DNA from: Tachypleus tridentatus
Lineage: Eukaryota > Arthropoda > Merostomata > Xiphosura > Limulidae
Direction: 5' to 3'
DNA length: 64,000 nt
Assembly: GCF_004210375.1 (NCBI RefSeq)
Contig: NC_134830.1
Coordinates: forward strand, 48,117,094-48,181,093
The notes below the pieces were generated by a model that did not search any database, was not told where the DNA came from, and saw only the letters and a program-made list of their open reading frames with translations. This document shows positions 1 through 11,400 of this stretch, piece after piece (positions within the stretch are counted from its first letter, which is position 1; each line of letters starts with the position of its first letter). Both the position numbers and the translations under genes were made by a program.

Positions 1-60
1 TGGCGCGTGGCTGGAAAAACGTGAAACGATAATTTAATGAAAGTTGGTGGGTGGGGTAGT

Positions 61-327
61 GCTCGGCATGGCCAGGTGAGTTAAGACGTTCGACTCCTCA
101 TCTGAGGGTCGCGTGTTCGAATCCCCGTCGCACAAAACATGCTCGCCCGTTCAGCCGTGGGGGCGTTATAATGTCACGGTTAATCACACTATTCGTTGGT
201 AAAAGAGTAGCCCAAGAGTTGGCGGTAAGTGGTGATGACTAGCTGCCTTCCCTCTAGTCTTACACTGCTAAATTAGAGACGGATAGAGAGCCCTCGAGTA
301 CTTTGCGCGAAATTAAAAAGCAAAACA
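61..327 (+). mobile_element. tRNA-derived SINE, full length
   Basis: The head is tRNA-like: an A-box region near 66-90 and a B box near 113-125 (GTTCGAATCC). A conserved body follows (CCAAGAGTTGGCGG near 210, then GACTAGCTGCCTTCC near 237) and the element ends in an A-rich tail. The same head, body and tail order recurs at 20,544, 21,540 (reverse), 24,028, 24,412, 36,205 and 56,552 (reverse). Its 3' end lies directly against the hAT coding sequence, so it probably inserted at or near that element's 5' end. Confidence 0.9.
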
Positions 328-329
328 AA

Positions 330-2167
330 GTTGGGAGTTGAAATTTGCAGTGACTGAAGCAAATAATAAACCAGTTTGTCTTTTGTGTGAAAAAGTTTTT
401 AGGAATAACAAAGTATACAACCTTAAGCAACACGTTAAAAATTTTCACAACGAATTTGATGTAAAATTTCCAGTTCATAGCAAAAATCGTATGAATTAAA
501 TTAGCTGTCTGAAAGCACAATTTCATAAACAAAAGGGAGGCCTAAAAATTTTATCATCGATAGAATTAATTACGTCAGCTAGCTATAAAGTAGCTTGGAT
601 TATAGCTCAAAAAAGAAACCATTTTCTGATGCTGAACTGATAAAAGAAATATTTATTATGGTGATTAAAACTCTGTTGGAGAATTATGATTCAAAAATAA
701 AAGATATTTTTCAAAAGGTAAATAATTTGCAATTAAGTCGAAGAACAATTGTCCGCAGAATGCTGGAGTTAGCGAAAGACATAGAAAATCAGTTGTTTGA
801 ACAACTAAAAGACTGTTTGTATTTTTCTTGATGAGTCAACAGATGCCAGAGACACTGCACAGTTGATATTTTGGGTTCAATATGTAACTTCAGATCTTCA
901 AGTGAGGGAAGAAATGCTTGGCCTTTGTGGATTACGAGATCGAACATGTGGAAAAAAACATCTTTGAAAAATTTCTTGGAATGTCATAAAAATTTAATCT
1001 GGATTTCAAATAACTGGTTTCTGTCCCAACAGACGGTGTTCCCGCCATGATTGGGTGAAATTAAGATTTGTTTCTCTTTTGAAGCAGCATTTGATTGAAA
1101 ATAATATGAAATTCACGCTGCCATCTTTCCATTGCATTTTGCATCAGGAACATTTATGTGCTCAGGTGTCTGAAAGTGATGAATTGAAAATTTTGATGGA
1201 CATTATTGTAAAAAATTGTAAATTATATTAGAAGTGGAAGCTCTCTCATCCATCGATAGTTTGTTAAGTCTTTGAAGAAAAGCAGTGAAGTACTTTTGAT
1301 GATCTTACTGATTTTGCAAATGTAAGATGGTTGAGTAGAAAAAAGTCTTGGAACGATTTACTTCCTTATTTCCTCAAATTAAAGAGTTTCTTGTTAAAAA
1401 AGGTAAGATTGAAAATTTCCCTGAAACTGAAATTTTGTCATAGCACAGTGTGATTTGTACTTTCTGTGTGATGTGATGACTCACTTGAATAATTTGAATA
1501 CAAAGCTTCATGGAAGAGGTAAAATAATAAGAGAGCAATCACAGTTTATTCATGAATTTCAATTAAAGCTAAACCTCTTTGCGGAACAATTACAAAAGAA
1601 TGATTTGACACATTTTGCAAAGTTGAATAGTTTTCTAAAAAATAATAATGAATATGATTTCTCTTATGCTAAAGATGATCTTTGTAGAAACTAGATCAAA
1701 AATCTATCTCAAAAATTTAAATCATGTTTCTCCGAATTTAAAAATGTGAAGTTGATATTTGAATTTTTGCATGATTCATTTCAATTTGTCTTAGAAATGT
1801 CAGTAAGGAAATTACATCGTTTTTGTCTTTGGATAAATGTGGATTTGAAGACAAGATGCTTACCCTGCAAAGTGTAGAAAACATAAAAGGTAAACAAAAA
1901 TGTTCTATCAGAGAGATGTGGCTCACTATTCTGATAAATGAGAGTCTTCCAAATTTGAAGACAGCAATTTCAAAATTATTTTTCGTGTTTGGATCCACAT
2001 GGGTGTGTGGATCAACATTTTCTATGCTAGATTTTCTGAAGTCTACATACAGATCTCAGCTTACTGACGTAAATTTAGAGATAGAGCTAAGATGCTCATT
2101 GAACACAGATATTAAACCAAATTTCAAGAAACTTGTTGATGAAAACTCCCATCAATTTTCACATTGA
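330..2167 (+). pseudogene. hAT transposase with BED zinc finger, broken
   Basis: Fragments in changing frames follow the order of a ZBED/GTF2IRD2-type hAT transposase. A BED finger lies at 330-480 (CLLCEKVF, then LKQHVKNFH, giving C-x2-C...H-x4-H). Next comes ASYKVAW and PFSDAELIKE (about 575-640). A stretch near 830-960 resembles the family's DES-D-TAQL region. The segment LNNLNTKLHGRGK lies at 1,480-1,520. The C-terminal hAT dimerisation region (1,910-2,167) has FGSTWVCGSTFS and STYRSQLTD. Several frameshifts and stops interrupt it, for example TAG within 1,690-1,695 and a one-base shift near 597. The order and spacing are complete enough that it was once a full-length gene of roughly 600 codons. 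It is not a functional transposase now. Confidence 0.85.
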
Positions 2168-2292
2168 AGGTTAGTTGAAATGCAATTATTTTGATTAAAC
2201 TGACATCTTTCAATTTTTTTTAATAGTGTGGCCAACGTTGTTTTCATTAGCCACAGTTGTGGCTACCATGAAAAATAAGTTGCCCACACCTG
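330..2292 (+). mobile_element. hAT (BED-finger, Charlie-like) DNA transposon, decayed
   Basis: The element holds a broken transposase (330-2,167) followed by a 3' end of hAT type. The last bases, TTGCCCACACCTG (2,280-2,292), are the reverse complement of a CAGGTGTGGGCAA-type hAT terminus. Just inside lies a hairpin around TAGCCACAGTTGTGGCTA (near 2,248). The matching left terminus is not visible. A SINE occupies the position where it should be, so I could not find the 8-bp target duplication. Confidence 0.8.
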
Positions 2293-2423
2293 TTTTAGGG
2301 TTTTCAGTTTGTTTGCTGTCTAAACCTCCAAGTATTTGATGGTATTTACGAACCTGATAAATACAGAGAGAAATATATTGTTACCACCAGTACTATCAGA
2401 AAAACAAGTTAATAAATATATAT

Positions 2424-4456
2424 TAGGGTACGTCAGCGGATAAAGGATAAAAATTAAAATGTCCCAATTTTTTTGCTCAGTTGCTTAGTTGTGCCACTGC
2501 ATGAGAAAAGAACATAGACAAAGTTTCATTTCAATCGCGAAGTATTTAGGGGTCGCGCATCCCTCGCAAAGTTCACTATTTTCCTTAAATTTACCCTACA
2601 TTACATTGTTAATGGTAATTAAATTATTTAAATAAATCATTTAATATTTATTGATTATACAATTAGCAAAAACATAAAAACTTGAAAGAAAAATTTATTT
2701 CATTGAAGTTTTATCTTGCCTGCCCCCTTCGCATTATGTTCGCCGATGTTCTTCTGCCACCTGAATCATATACTGAAATTGATCTTCGTTCTTGGTGCGG
2801 CCCTTTGCCGTAAACTGTTGAATTAAAGCTTCTCCTCTTTCAGCTGCGTCATTTGTCACAAAACGTTTCTTTACTCTGTCCTTTCCTTGTTTGTACTCTT
2901 CGGAGGCGCTCCACTCTTTCGGTGGTAATGACAAAAATGCGCTACTAATATCCAGATGGTAGAAAATTTTCTTCGTTGCCAAGGTAAAAAAATCTGGACG
3001 TTTTCTGGGAAACAGCATTGCTTGCAGCATCAACTGTTAAACGTGGAGTTGGCCTAGGAAATCCTTTCACGGTATTCATATTTGAGACCATCTTGAGTTT
3101 GTCGCTATTCGTTACACCGTCATCAAAGAGAGCAAGCCCAACTGCAACCTCAGATAAATACCATAAATGCCGATTCATTCCCTTTGTACCAACTTCATTA
3201 ATCATATGATTTTCATGCAATGCAAGTTCCTTGAGTAGTGTAAGGTCCCTTCGAGCTGCCACGGAAGCATCCTTAGCTGTAAACCATGAGAGCAAGTAAT
3301 GTTTAGTTATAAAGACACGCAAATCGCCAAGTTTGCTGCAGAAATGTGCGTCAAATGAAACACGAGATGAAGCAGGCCGTGGTTGCAGTCTACCAAACTC
3401 CTCTTGGAACATCCAAATTTTTAGAGAATATATTGCTCGAGCCATCCATCGTGCACGATGTACAGCACCAGAAGTACGGAAAGAAACTGAACAACGTCCG
3501 TGTGGAAGAGATCCAAGAAAAATGACAACTAATTCCAAGAGCTCTTTATAATCGTCCCGTGGTTGATGAGATTGAAGGAGATTCTGACAAAATTGAATAA
3601 TATCATCCTTCCAAGGCTGTATTCGGAGTGGCATTGCTTCTACTGCTGTTATGTACTTAGTTTTATTATTTTAGGCCAACAATCTCTAAAGTTTAAAAAC
3701 AAAGTAATATCTGGACTTTTTTGATGTCTCTATCACGAGAGTAGAGAACACAGCGCTCAGAAGAATCTCCAAAATGTGATGTCTACAAGCAAGGTGCAAG
3801 AGCTCACGTTCAAGTAACATTTCAATCCTCAGACAGACGCCAGATTTGGATCCTGTATTGGTCGCCGTGGTGTCAAAGCAAAGCGGTTTAATTGTGTCTT
3901 TTACATTCCATTCTACTAAAACTGATTCAGAAACTACTGAATTTGCATCCCCACTATCAATCTTGGGCACTGAAAGAATCTTCTCTACATCTTCACCTGA
4001 AACTAAAATTGCCAAACTTCGATCCTCTCTCTGCCAACCAAGTCAGCCATCAGCTTACCATCCCAATGTAATGTCAAAGGAACGTTTAGAGAAAAACTTT
4101 CCTTCGATTCAGCTGCTAGAAGAGTACGGTTAGTAATTCGTTTCTCCTTATGGAACTTGGGCTAATGGCAAGATCCTCGATATTATGTCAAATATGAGCT
4201 GCAAAAGGAAGCAAAATTTACGCGGCTTTTCGGTCACTGATCTGGGTTCTGTCTAAAGCCGAAGCTAGCTAGCCTTTCACTAATGTCAACTTTTCGTTTG
4301 GTTCCGGAAGCACGTTGTTATTTTGTGCGCATTGCGCAACCCCTAAATATTAATGTATTGGATTGATTTTTACGCTAGCATATTTTTTTCATTGAATGGA
4401 ATCAAATTATAACCGAGCGACTGAGTGTCACAACGTTTTGTTTTTGACGCACCCTA
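2424..4456 (-). mobile_element. DNA transposon with 12-bp terminal inverted repeats, family not recognised
   Basis: The left end reads TAGGGTACGTCA (2,424) and the right end TGACGCACCCTA (4,445-4,456), which are inverted repeats with one mismatch. Further in, a second pair of inverted blocks shares TATTTAGGGG followed by a C/G-rich stretch (near 2,545 and 4,335-4,352). Both flanks are TA-rich, so the target duplication cannot be resolved. A broken minus-strand transposase-like gene fills the interior. I know the protein type only as an uncharacterised arthropod/cnidarian repeat protein and cannot assign it to a named superfamily. Confidence 0.75.
2734..4260 (-). pseudogene. Transposase-like protein of unnamed family, frameshifted
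   Basis: Read on the minus strand, the conserved blocks in order are HWDGKLMADLVG (about 4,060), FDTTATNTG (about 3,870), LACRHHILEILL (about 3,775), HRARWMARAIYSLKI (about 3,440), and near the C terminus VTNDAAERGEALIQQF (about 2,830) with QYMIQVAEEHRR (about 2,745). The acidic residues in WDGK, FDTT and AERG could form a DDE-type triad, but that is inference. Frames change near 4,020, between about 3,640 and 3,690, and near 2,950-3,030, so it is broken, yet about 500 codons are recognisable. The N terminus is unclear. Confidence 0.65.
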
Positions 4457-5289
4457 ATATATATATATATATAAGAATTCCGTCACACCATGAGATCTGA
4501 TACTTCTGGGAACTTAGAAGAGGACAGCCGTACTTAAATTAAAAAAAGGAACTTTTCAACAGTACCCATCACTAATACTTAGGCTACTTTAATCTAATCA
4601 TGGAGTTTTGACGTTATTCTTATAACACATACACAGCTGCAAAGTGCGGGGCGTGATTTTACAGAAACAGGATTCAGAAAACAGGCCACACTGACTACCG
4701 AGACATGCCCGGCTCAGTTACATGGCGACACATGGTTACATATCAGTCAATTGCTAAAGTCCTTGAGTGGTGTATAGTGAACTGCTTACTACGTCTGACT
4801 GATAAAACGTCATAAACAGTAACATATTAACACTCGTTAGGTTTTCTGTTGTTGTCTGTTTGTTTTGTTGTTAAACACAAAGTTACATAATGGGCTATTT
4901 GCGCTCCGACTACAGTTAGGATCGAGCATCGATATATAACAATATCAGCCCTTAAACTTAACACTGAGTGACGGGTCTACTGCTACCCGACTTAACTGGT
5001 CACACGCGACATTACCTGTCACTTGGTGTCATGTGCTTAACCACTGACATTGTCTGTTACTAGGTTATGTTGTTAACAAGTGACATTATCTATCACTAGG
5101 TTATGTGGTTAACCACTGACATTATCTATCACTATGTTATGTTGTTACCAATAGTATTACCTGTTACGAGGTTATGTGGTGAACCGGTGACATTATTTAT
5201 CACTTGGTGTCATGTGGTCAAGTCACCGGTCCCAAAGAGAGTACTGAAGTTTTCAAGTTTTAATGGCAGATAACGTTAGCGCTACCTAC
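4457..5289. other. Non-coding stretch with (TA)n, a SINE-B piece and a minisatellite
   Basis: It contains a (TA)n run at 4,457-4,472. A reverse copy of the second SINE family (AAAGTTACATAATGGGCTAT motif) lies near 4,845-4,940. A degenerate tandem repeat follows. No exon was recognised between the transposon and the cadherin 3' end. Confidence 0.6.
4985..5232. repeat. Minisatellite, period about 45 bp
   Basis: About five imperfect copies of a unit built on GACATTATCTATCACTAGG followed by TTATGTGGTTAACCACT. It lies just beyond the 3'-most cadherin exon recognised. Confidence 0.75.
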
Positions 5290-5484
5290 CGCTTTTTACA
5301 GGAAGAACAGAGCAAGGTAATCCCCAACACACCACCAAGGAAGATGACACTGCTCAGTGCAATGATGGCTACTTCCGTGGTTCCCATCCGACTGATTTTC
5401 TGATGAACATACACTCCTTGTATCCTACGGATCTGGTAGTTTGATAAGCCCTCGCTGATGGTTTCTGATTTCTCAATAAAAAGG
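5286..5484 (-). CDS. Cadherin exon: membrane-adjacent end, transmembrane helix
   Basis: It encodes the end of the membrane-adjacent domain (NYQIRRIQGVYVHQKISR) and then a helix, VAIIALSSVIFLGGVLGI, followed by CSSCKKR, a typical stop-transfer. I placed the acceptor at 5,485 (CAACAG) because only that AG continues the phase left by exon 5,716-5,784. An AG a few bases upstream would give the wrong phase. At the 3' end the codon CGG is followed by TAG (5,286-5,288), and the same bases form a plausible splice donor, CG|GTAGGT at 5,289/5,290. The exon could therefore end the protein with a very short tail or splice on to a cytoplasmic exon further left. Confidence 0.8.
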
Positions 5485-8400
5485 CTGTTGTAGAAATCGG
5501 CTACCATTATTACTTTGAACCACCAATAAAACAACGTATCTTACTTCAACAATGACTATATCATTACTACTTTGAACCACAAATAAAATAACGTATCTTA
5601 ATTCAAGAATGAATTTATCATTATTAATTTCAACCACAAATATAATAACGTATCTTAATTCAACAATGAATCTATCATTATTAATTTGAACCACAAATAA
5701 AACAACGTATCTTACTTTAACAATAGCTCTGTATCCACGATATCATTCGTTCCTCGGTCGATTCCGTAAAGAAACAGATCAGTTCTATGGAAATAAAACA
5801 TTAAAATTAGAAAATGTTTAACATACTTAACATTCTATTCAAACTGAACACGTGTTTATAAAGTTCAGACACAGGTTGAAATTTTTAACATAAAAGTAAA
5901 AATATGAAATCGTACTTTATATTACACTTAAATTTAATATTAAAAAAACATTTAAATAGAAACAGGTATAACGTATTACTGAACAAAAACCAGAATATAT
6001 GTATTTTATAAAGAAATAATGAACAGAAACTGAAACATAAATTATGATTAACGTATGACTGAACAGAAGGCGAAACATAAATAATGTATCACGTATTACT
6101 AAATAGAAACGGAAACATAAATAATGTATAACGTATAACCGAACAGAAACCGCAACATAAATAATGTATAACATATCAGTGAACAGAAACGGAAACATAA
6201 ATAATATATAACATATGATGCAACAGAAATCAAGACGTAAGTAATGTATAACATATAACTGAACAGAAACCGTCTATTATTCACGAGAAACCAGAACAAT
6301 AATAACATATATTTGAATCGAAACTGGGGATTCTAATATATCGTTACGTCTTCAGACAAGCAATGTAGATATAAATTACTTCTCCTGGTATAACTTAAAT
6401 GTTATATCATCACTTATTTTAGGTTCATCGTATGCAAAAATAACAGTTTTAAACACTACTAAAATAACAGTTTACCCTTCAAATATAACTTAATTACCCA
6501 TTGCATTTCTTTGAAGTAAACCAGGGTATCACTTTTTCTAAATTTAAACACTACTAATGCGACTATATCAATTCTTTCTAAATTCAAACACTACTAAAGC
6601 AACTATATTAGTTCATTCTTTAAACATTACTAAAGCGACTACATCATTTCTTTCTAAATTTAAACAATGCTAATGCGACTATAACAGTTATTTCTACATT
6701 TATACACTACTAATGCGACTATATCACTTATTTCTAAATTTAAACACTACTAATGCGACTATATCAGTGCTTTCTAAATTTAAACACTACTAATGCGACT
6801 ATATCAGTGCTTTCTAAATTTAAACACTACTAATGCGACTATATCAGTTCTTTCTAAATTTAAACACTACTAATGCGACTATATCAGTTCTTTCTAAATT
6901 TAAACACTACTAATGCGACTATATCAGTTCTTTATAAATTTAAACACTACTAAAGCAACTATATCAACTCATTCTTTAAACATTACTAAAGCGACTACAT
7001 CAGTTCTTTCTAAATTTAAACAATACTAAAGCGACTACATAAGTTCTTTCTAAATTTAAACACTACTAATGCGACTATATCAGTTCTTTATAAATTTAAA
7101 CACTACTAAAGCAACTATATCAACTCATTCTTTAAACATTACTAAAGCGACTACATCAGTTCTTTCTAAATTTAAACAATGCTAATGCGACTATAACAGT
7201 TATTTCTACATTTATACACTACTAATGCGACTATATCACTTATTTCTAAATTTAAACACTACTAATGCGACTATATCAGTGCTTTCTAAATTTAAACACT
7301 ACTAATGCGACTATATCAGTTCTTTCTAAATTTAAACACTACTAATGCGACTATATCAGTTCTTTATAAATTTAAACACTACTAAAGCAACTATATCAAC
7401 TCATTCTTTAAACATTACTAAAGCGACTACATCAGTTCTTTCTAAATTTAAACAATACTAAAGCGACTACATAAGTTCTTTCTAAATTTAAACAATACTA
7501 ATGCGACTATAACAGTTCTTTCTATATTTAAACACTGCTAAAGCAACTATATCAACTCATTCTTTAAACATTACTGAAGCAACTACATCAGTTCTTTCTA
7601 AATTTAAACAATACTAATGCGACTATAACAGTTCTTTCTATATTTAAACACTGCTAAAGCAACTATATCAGTTCTTTTTAAATTTAAACATTACTAATAC
7701 GGCTATATCAGTTCTTTCTAAATTTAAACAATACTAATGCGACTATAACGATTCTTATTAAATTTAAACACTACTAATGCGACTATATCAGTTCTTTCTA
7801 AATTTAAACACTACTAATGCGACTATATCAGTTCTTTATAAATTTAAACACTACTAAAGCAACTATATCAACTCATTCTTTAAACATTACTAAAGCGACT
7901 ACATCAGTTCTTTCTAAATTTAAACAATACTAAAGCGACTACATAAGTTCTTTCTAAATTTAAACAATACTAATGCGACTATAACAGTTCTTTCTATATT
8001 TAAACACTGCTAAAGCAACTATATCAGTTCTTTTTAAATTTAAACATTACTAATACGGCTATATCAGTTCTTTCTAAATTTAAACAATACTAATGCGACT
8101 ATAACGATTCTTATTAAATTTAAACACTACTAATGCGACTATATCAGTTCTTTCTAAATTTAAACACTACTAATGCGACTATATCAGTTCTTTATAAATT
8201 TAAACACTACTAAAGCAACTATATCAACTCATTCTTTAAACATTACTAAAGCGACTACATCAGTTCTTTCTAAATTTAAACAATACTAAAGCGACTACAT
8301 AAGTTCTTTCTAAATTTAAACAATACTAATGCGACTATAACAGTTCTTTCTATATTTAAACACTGCTAAAGCAACTATATCAACTCATTCTTTAAACATT

Positions 8401-11400
8401 ACTGAAGCGACTACATCAGTTCTTTCTAAATTTAAACAATACTAATGCGACTATAACAGTTCTTTCTATATTTAAACACTGCTAAAGCAACTATATCAGT
8501 TCTTTTTAAATTTAAACATTACTAATACGGCTATATCAGTTCTTTCTAAATTTAAACAATACTAATGCGACTATAACGATTCTTATTAAATTTAAACACT
8601 ACTAATGAGACTATATCATTTCTTTCTAAATATAAACACTACTAAATCGACTATATCAGTTCTTTATAAATTTAAACACTACTAATACGACTATATCAGT
8701 TCTTTCTTCAAGCACTACTTAAACGACTAAATAATTTCTTTCTTTATGCACTAGTAAAGCGACTATATCGGTTTTTTTCTTAAGCACTAATTACACGACT
8801 ATAGGCATTAATATACCCTTAATGAAGTTTCGTGATATTAACTTAACTGCTTTTATTTGAATGTATTATGTTCACTATCAGTTTATCTGTTTACCATCTG
8901 AAAAAGTTCGTGTATGTCAGAGAAATTTTCAACTTACGCCTTTGGGTTGGCTTGTTCCCCTTCGTGATGAGACTCAAGCTTAGCCAGCCGTATGTCGTAG
9001 CCAGTAGTGTTTGTTAGATAGCTGTTGGTAATACAGTATTAAAGCATTTACTCATTTATAATTGAAGTAATAATAAAACAAAAACTCACACAATAGTACT
9101 GATGTCTTACTGTAAATCGATATTTCTGGTGCTGGTATAAATGCAACATTAAGTACCGGGTTTTCAACACTTATAAACTATCACACTCGATGTTTAGCTT
9201 AATAACCGACAGGTGGCAGCTTTTGCTAAATATCTGCAAAATAAAATTTGAACTTTTGAAGAGAAATAATATTAAAGAATGCGGATAACATCTGTGGTGT
9301 GTTTATCACGCAATCCGTCCGCGGTGGCTTAGTATAAAGTGTGAGGGCTTAAAACGCCCAAAATTGGGTTTATATACCTGCGATGAGAACAACACAGATA
9401 GCCCACTCTGTAGCTTCCTGTTTAATGACAAATGAATAGACAAACACTCCTTAATCTTCAGTAGCTGAAAGCGAAACTTATGTTAACATATTCCGTTAGG
9501 GCTAACTAGAAGGTGAGGTTCCCTGAGATTTCGTTACATAAATGTTATTTTCCATAAAATATGCTTAAATGTAGCCTGGTGGTTAACATATCGGACTTGG
9601 AGGCCGAAAGTCTGGGATTCCAGATGTCGTCCAGTCAAACGCTCTTCTCTAGTTCAATTATGAGTGCGTTAAAAATGTGACTGTCACTCCCACCTTTAGG
9701 TTAAGAATAGTTAAAACCGTTTGACTAGTTTTAGAAAGTGAGAAAAAATGTTCAGAATTAATATAAAAACCTATTAATTTATCATGTTGGTAAGATGTTT
9801 GGAATTCACCACCATAGCGCCCGATTTTTCAAGAGAAATAGCCAAATCTCCTTGACCACTAATTATAACAGAATGTCGGTAAGTATTGTACAACCACTCG
9901 TGTATTTTATATCATTCACGTAAACAACACTTAGTGAACAGTTAACAATTTTCTAAATTAACTGCCTTTAATTGTTATGGTTAAATAACATTTCTGTACA
10001 TAGCAGTAAATGAATGTACTTACCCGATCACCTGGTCTATATTCTGTTCCACCACCAGAGGGCGTCTATCACTAACAATCATAACCAGCTTGGTTTCAGG
10101 AAGTACATAAATCTAACGGAACCGAATGGAAAAAGCTCAAATCAGTTTGTTAAATTAACTCTTAATAACATCATAGTAGAGCAACTAATTAAATTTACTT
10201 ACATAGTTTGTAACAGTGTCGTAAATGTAAGATGGTAGAAATACACACTTAGGCACTACCGTTCAGTATAAGACATTATTAGGTTTACGTTGGGAGACAA
10301 CAAACTATATATATTGTTGCTATGATTAACGTTCATTTATTATTTTCTTCTGTTGTTTAATTTGTCTATGAATTTTTTGTTGCATTAAAACTCTAACTTA
10401 CCTTCTACACGATAATCTTTATTATTATGCATATGACAAAACTGACACCAACTTACCCAGCTGTGACGTACGTATACTATTAATAGAGCAAAAGTGTATA
10501 TAAATTAATGGTCACATGAGATGTACTGTCGTGACTTATTTCGTGAATAAATACCCTGCCAGAAGTTTCACTCAGAGTCACAGGGTATTAGAATATTGTG
10601 TATGTTTTTAAATGAATTCGATTTGTTTTCTTTCTTTTTGGTTCTCTACGTGTTTCCATTTTTATTGATATTTATGATAAAGTATTGGTACAAAGTTGTT
10701 TATTAAAAGTATTGGACTTATTTCTAAGTGTTGTTATTTGAATAAAATGTGGTTTTACTGTTGAATTCTAACTGGATACTACCGTTTATTGTGTTATGTT
10801 GCACATACGACACTACTAGGTTCACTGTGTCATTACTATAAGATGGTGAATGCTACCATTCGTTGTGTCATGTTGAGTATAAGACACTACTAGGTTTACA
10901 GTGTCATTACTACAAGATGGTTGATGCTACCATTCGTTGTGTTATGTTGAGTGTAAGACACTACTTGGTTTACAGTGTCATTATTACATAATGGTGGATG
11001 CTACCGTTCGTTGTGTTATGTTGAGTATGAGACACTACTATGTTTACAATGCCATTACTACAAGATGGTTGATGCTACCATTCGTTGTGTTATGTTGAGT
11101 GTAAGACACTACTAGGTTTACAGTGTCATTACTACAAGATGGTGGATGCTACCATTCGTTGTGTTGAGTGTAAGACACTACTAGGTTCACTGTGTCATTA
11201 CTATAAGATGGTGGATGCTACCGTTCGTTGTGTTATGTTGAGTATGAGACACTACTATGTTTACAGTGTCATTATTACATGATGGTGGATGCTACCGTTC
11301 GTTGTGTTATGTTGAGTATGAGACACTACTATGTTTACAGTGTCATTATTACATGATGGTGGATGCTACCGTTCGTTGTGTTATGTTGAGTATGAGACAC

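Noticed and set aside
5917-6308. Two overlapping minus-strand frames with hydrophobic, YV-rich peptides
   Set aside because: They run through a 40-bp minisatellite; the periodic peptide is a product of the repeat.
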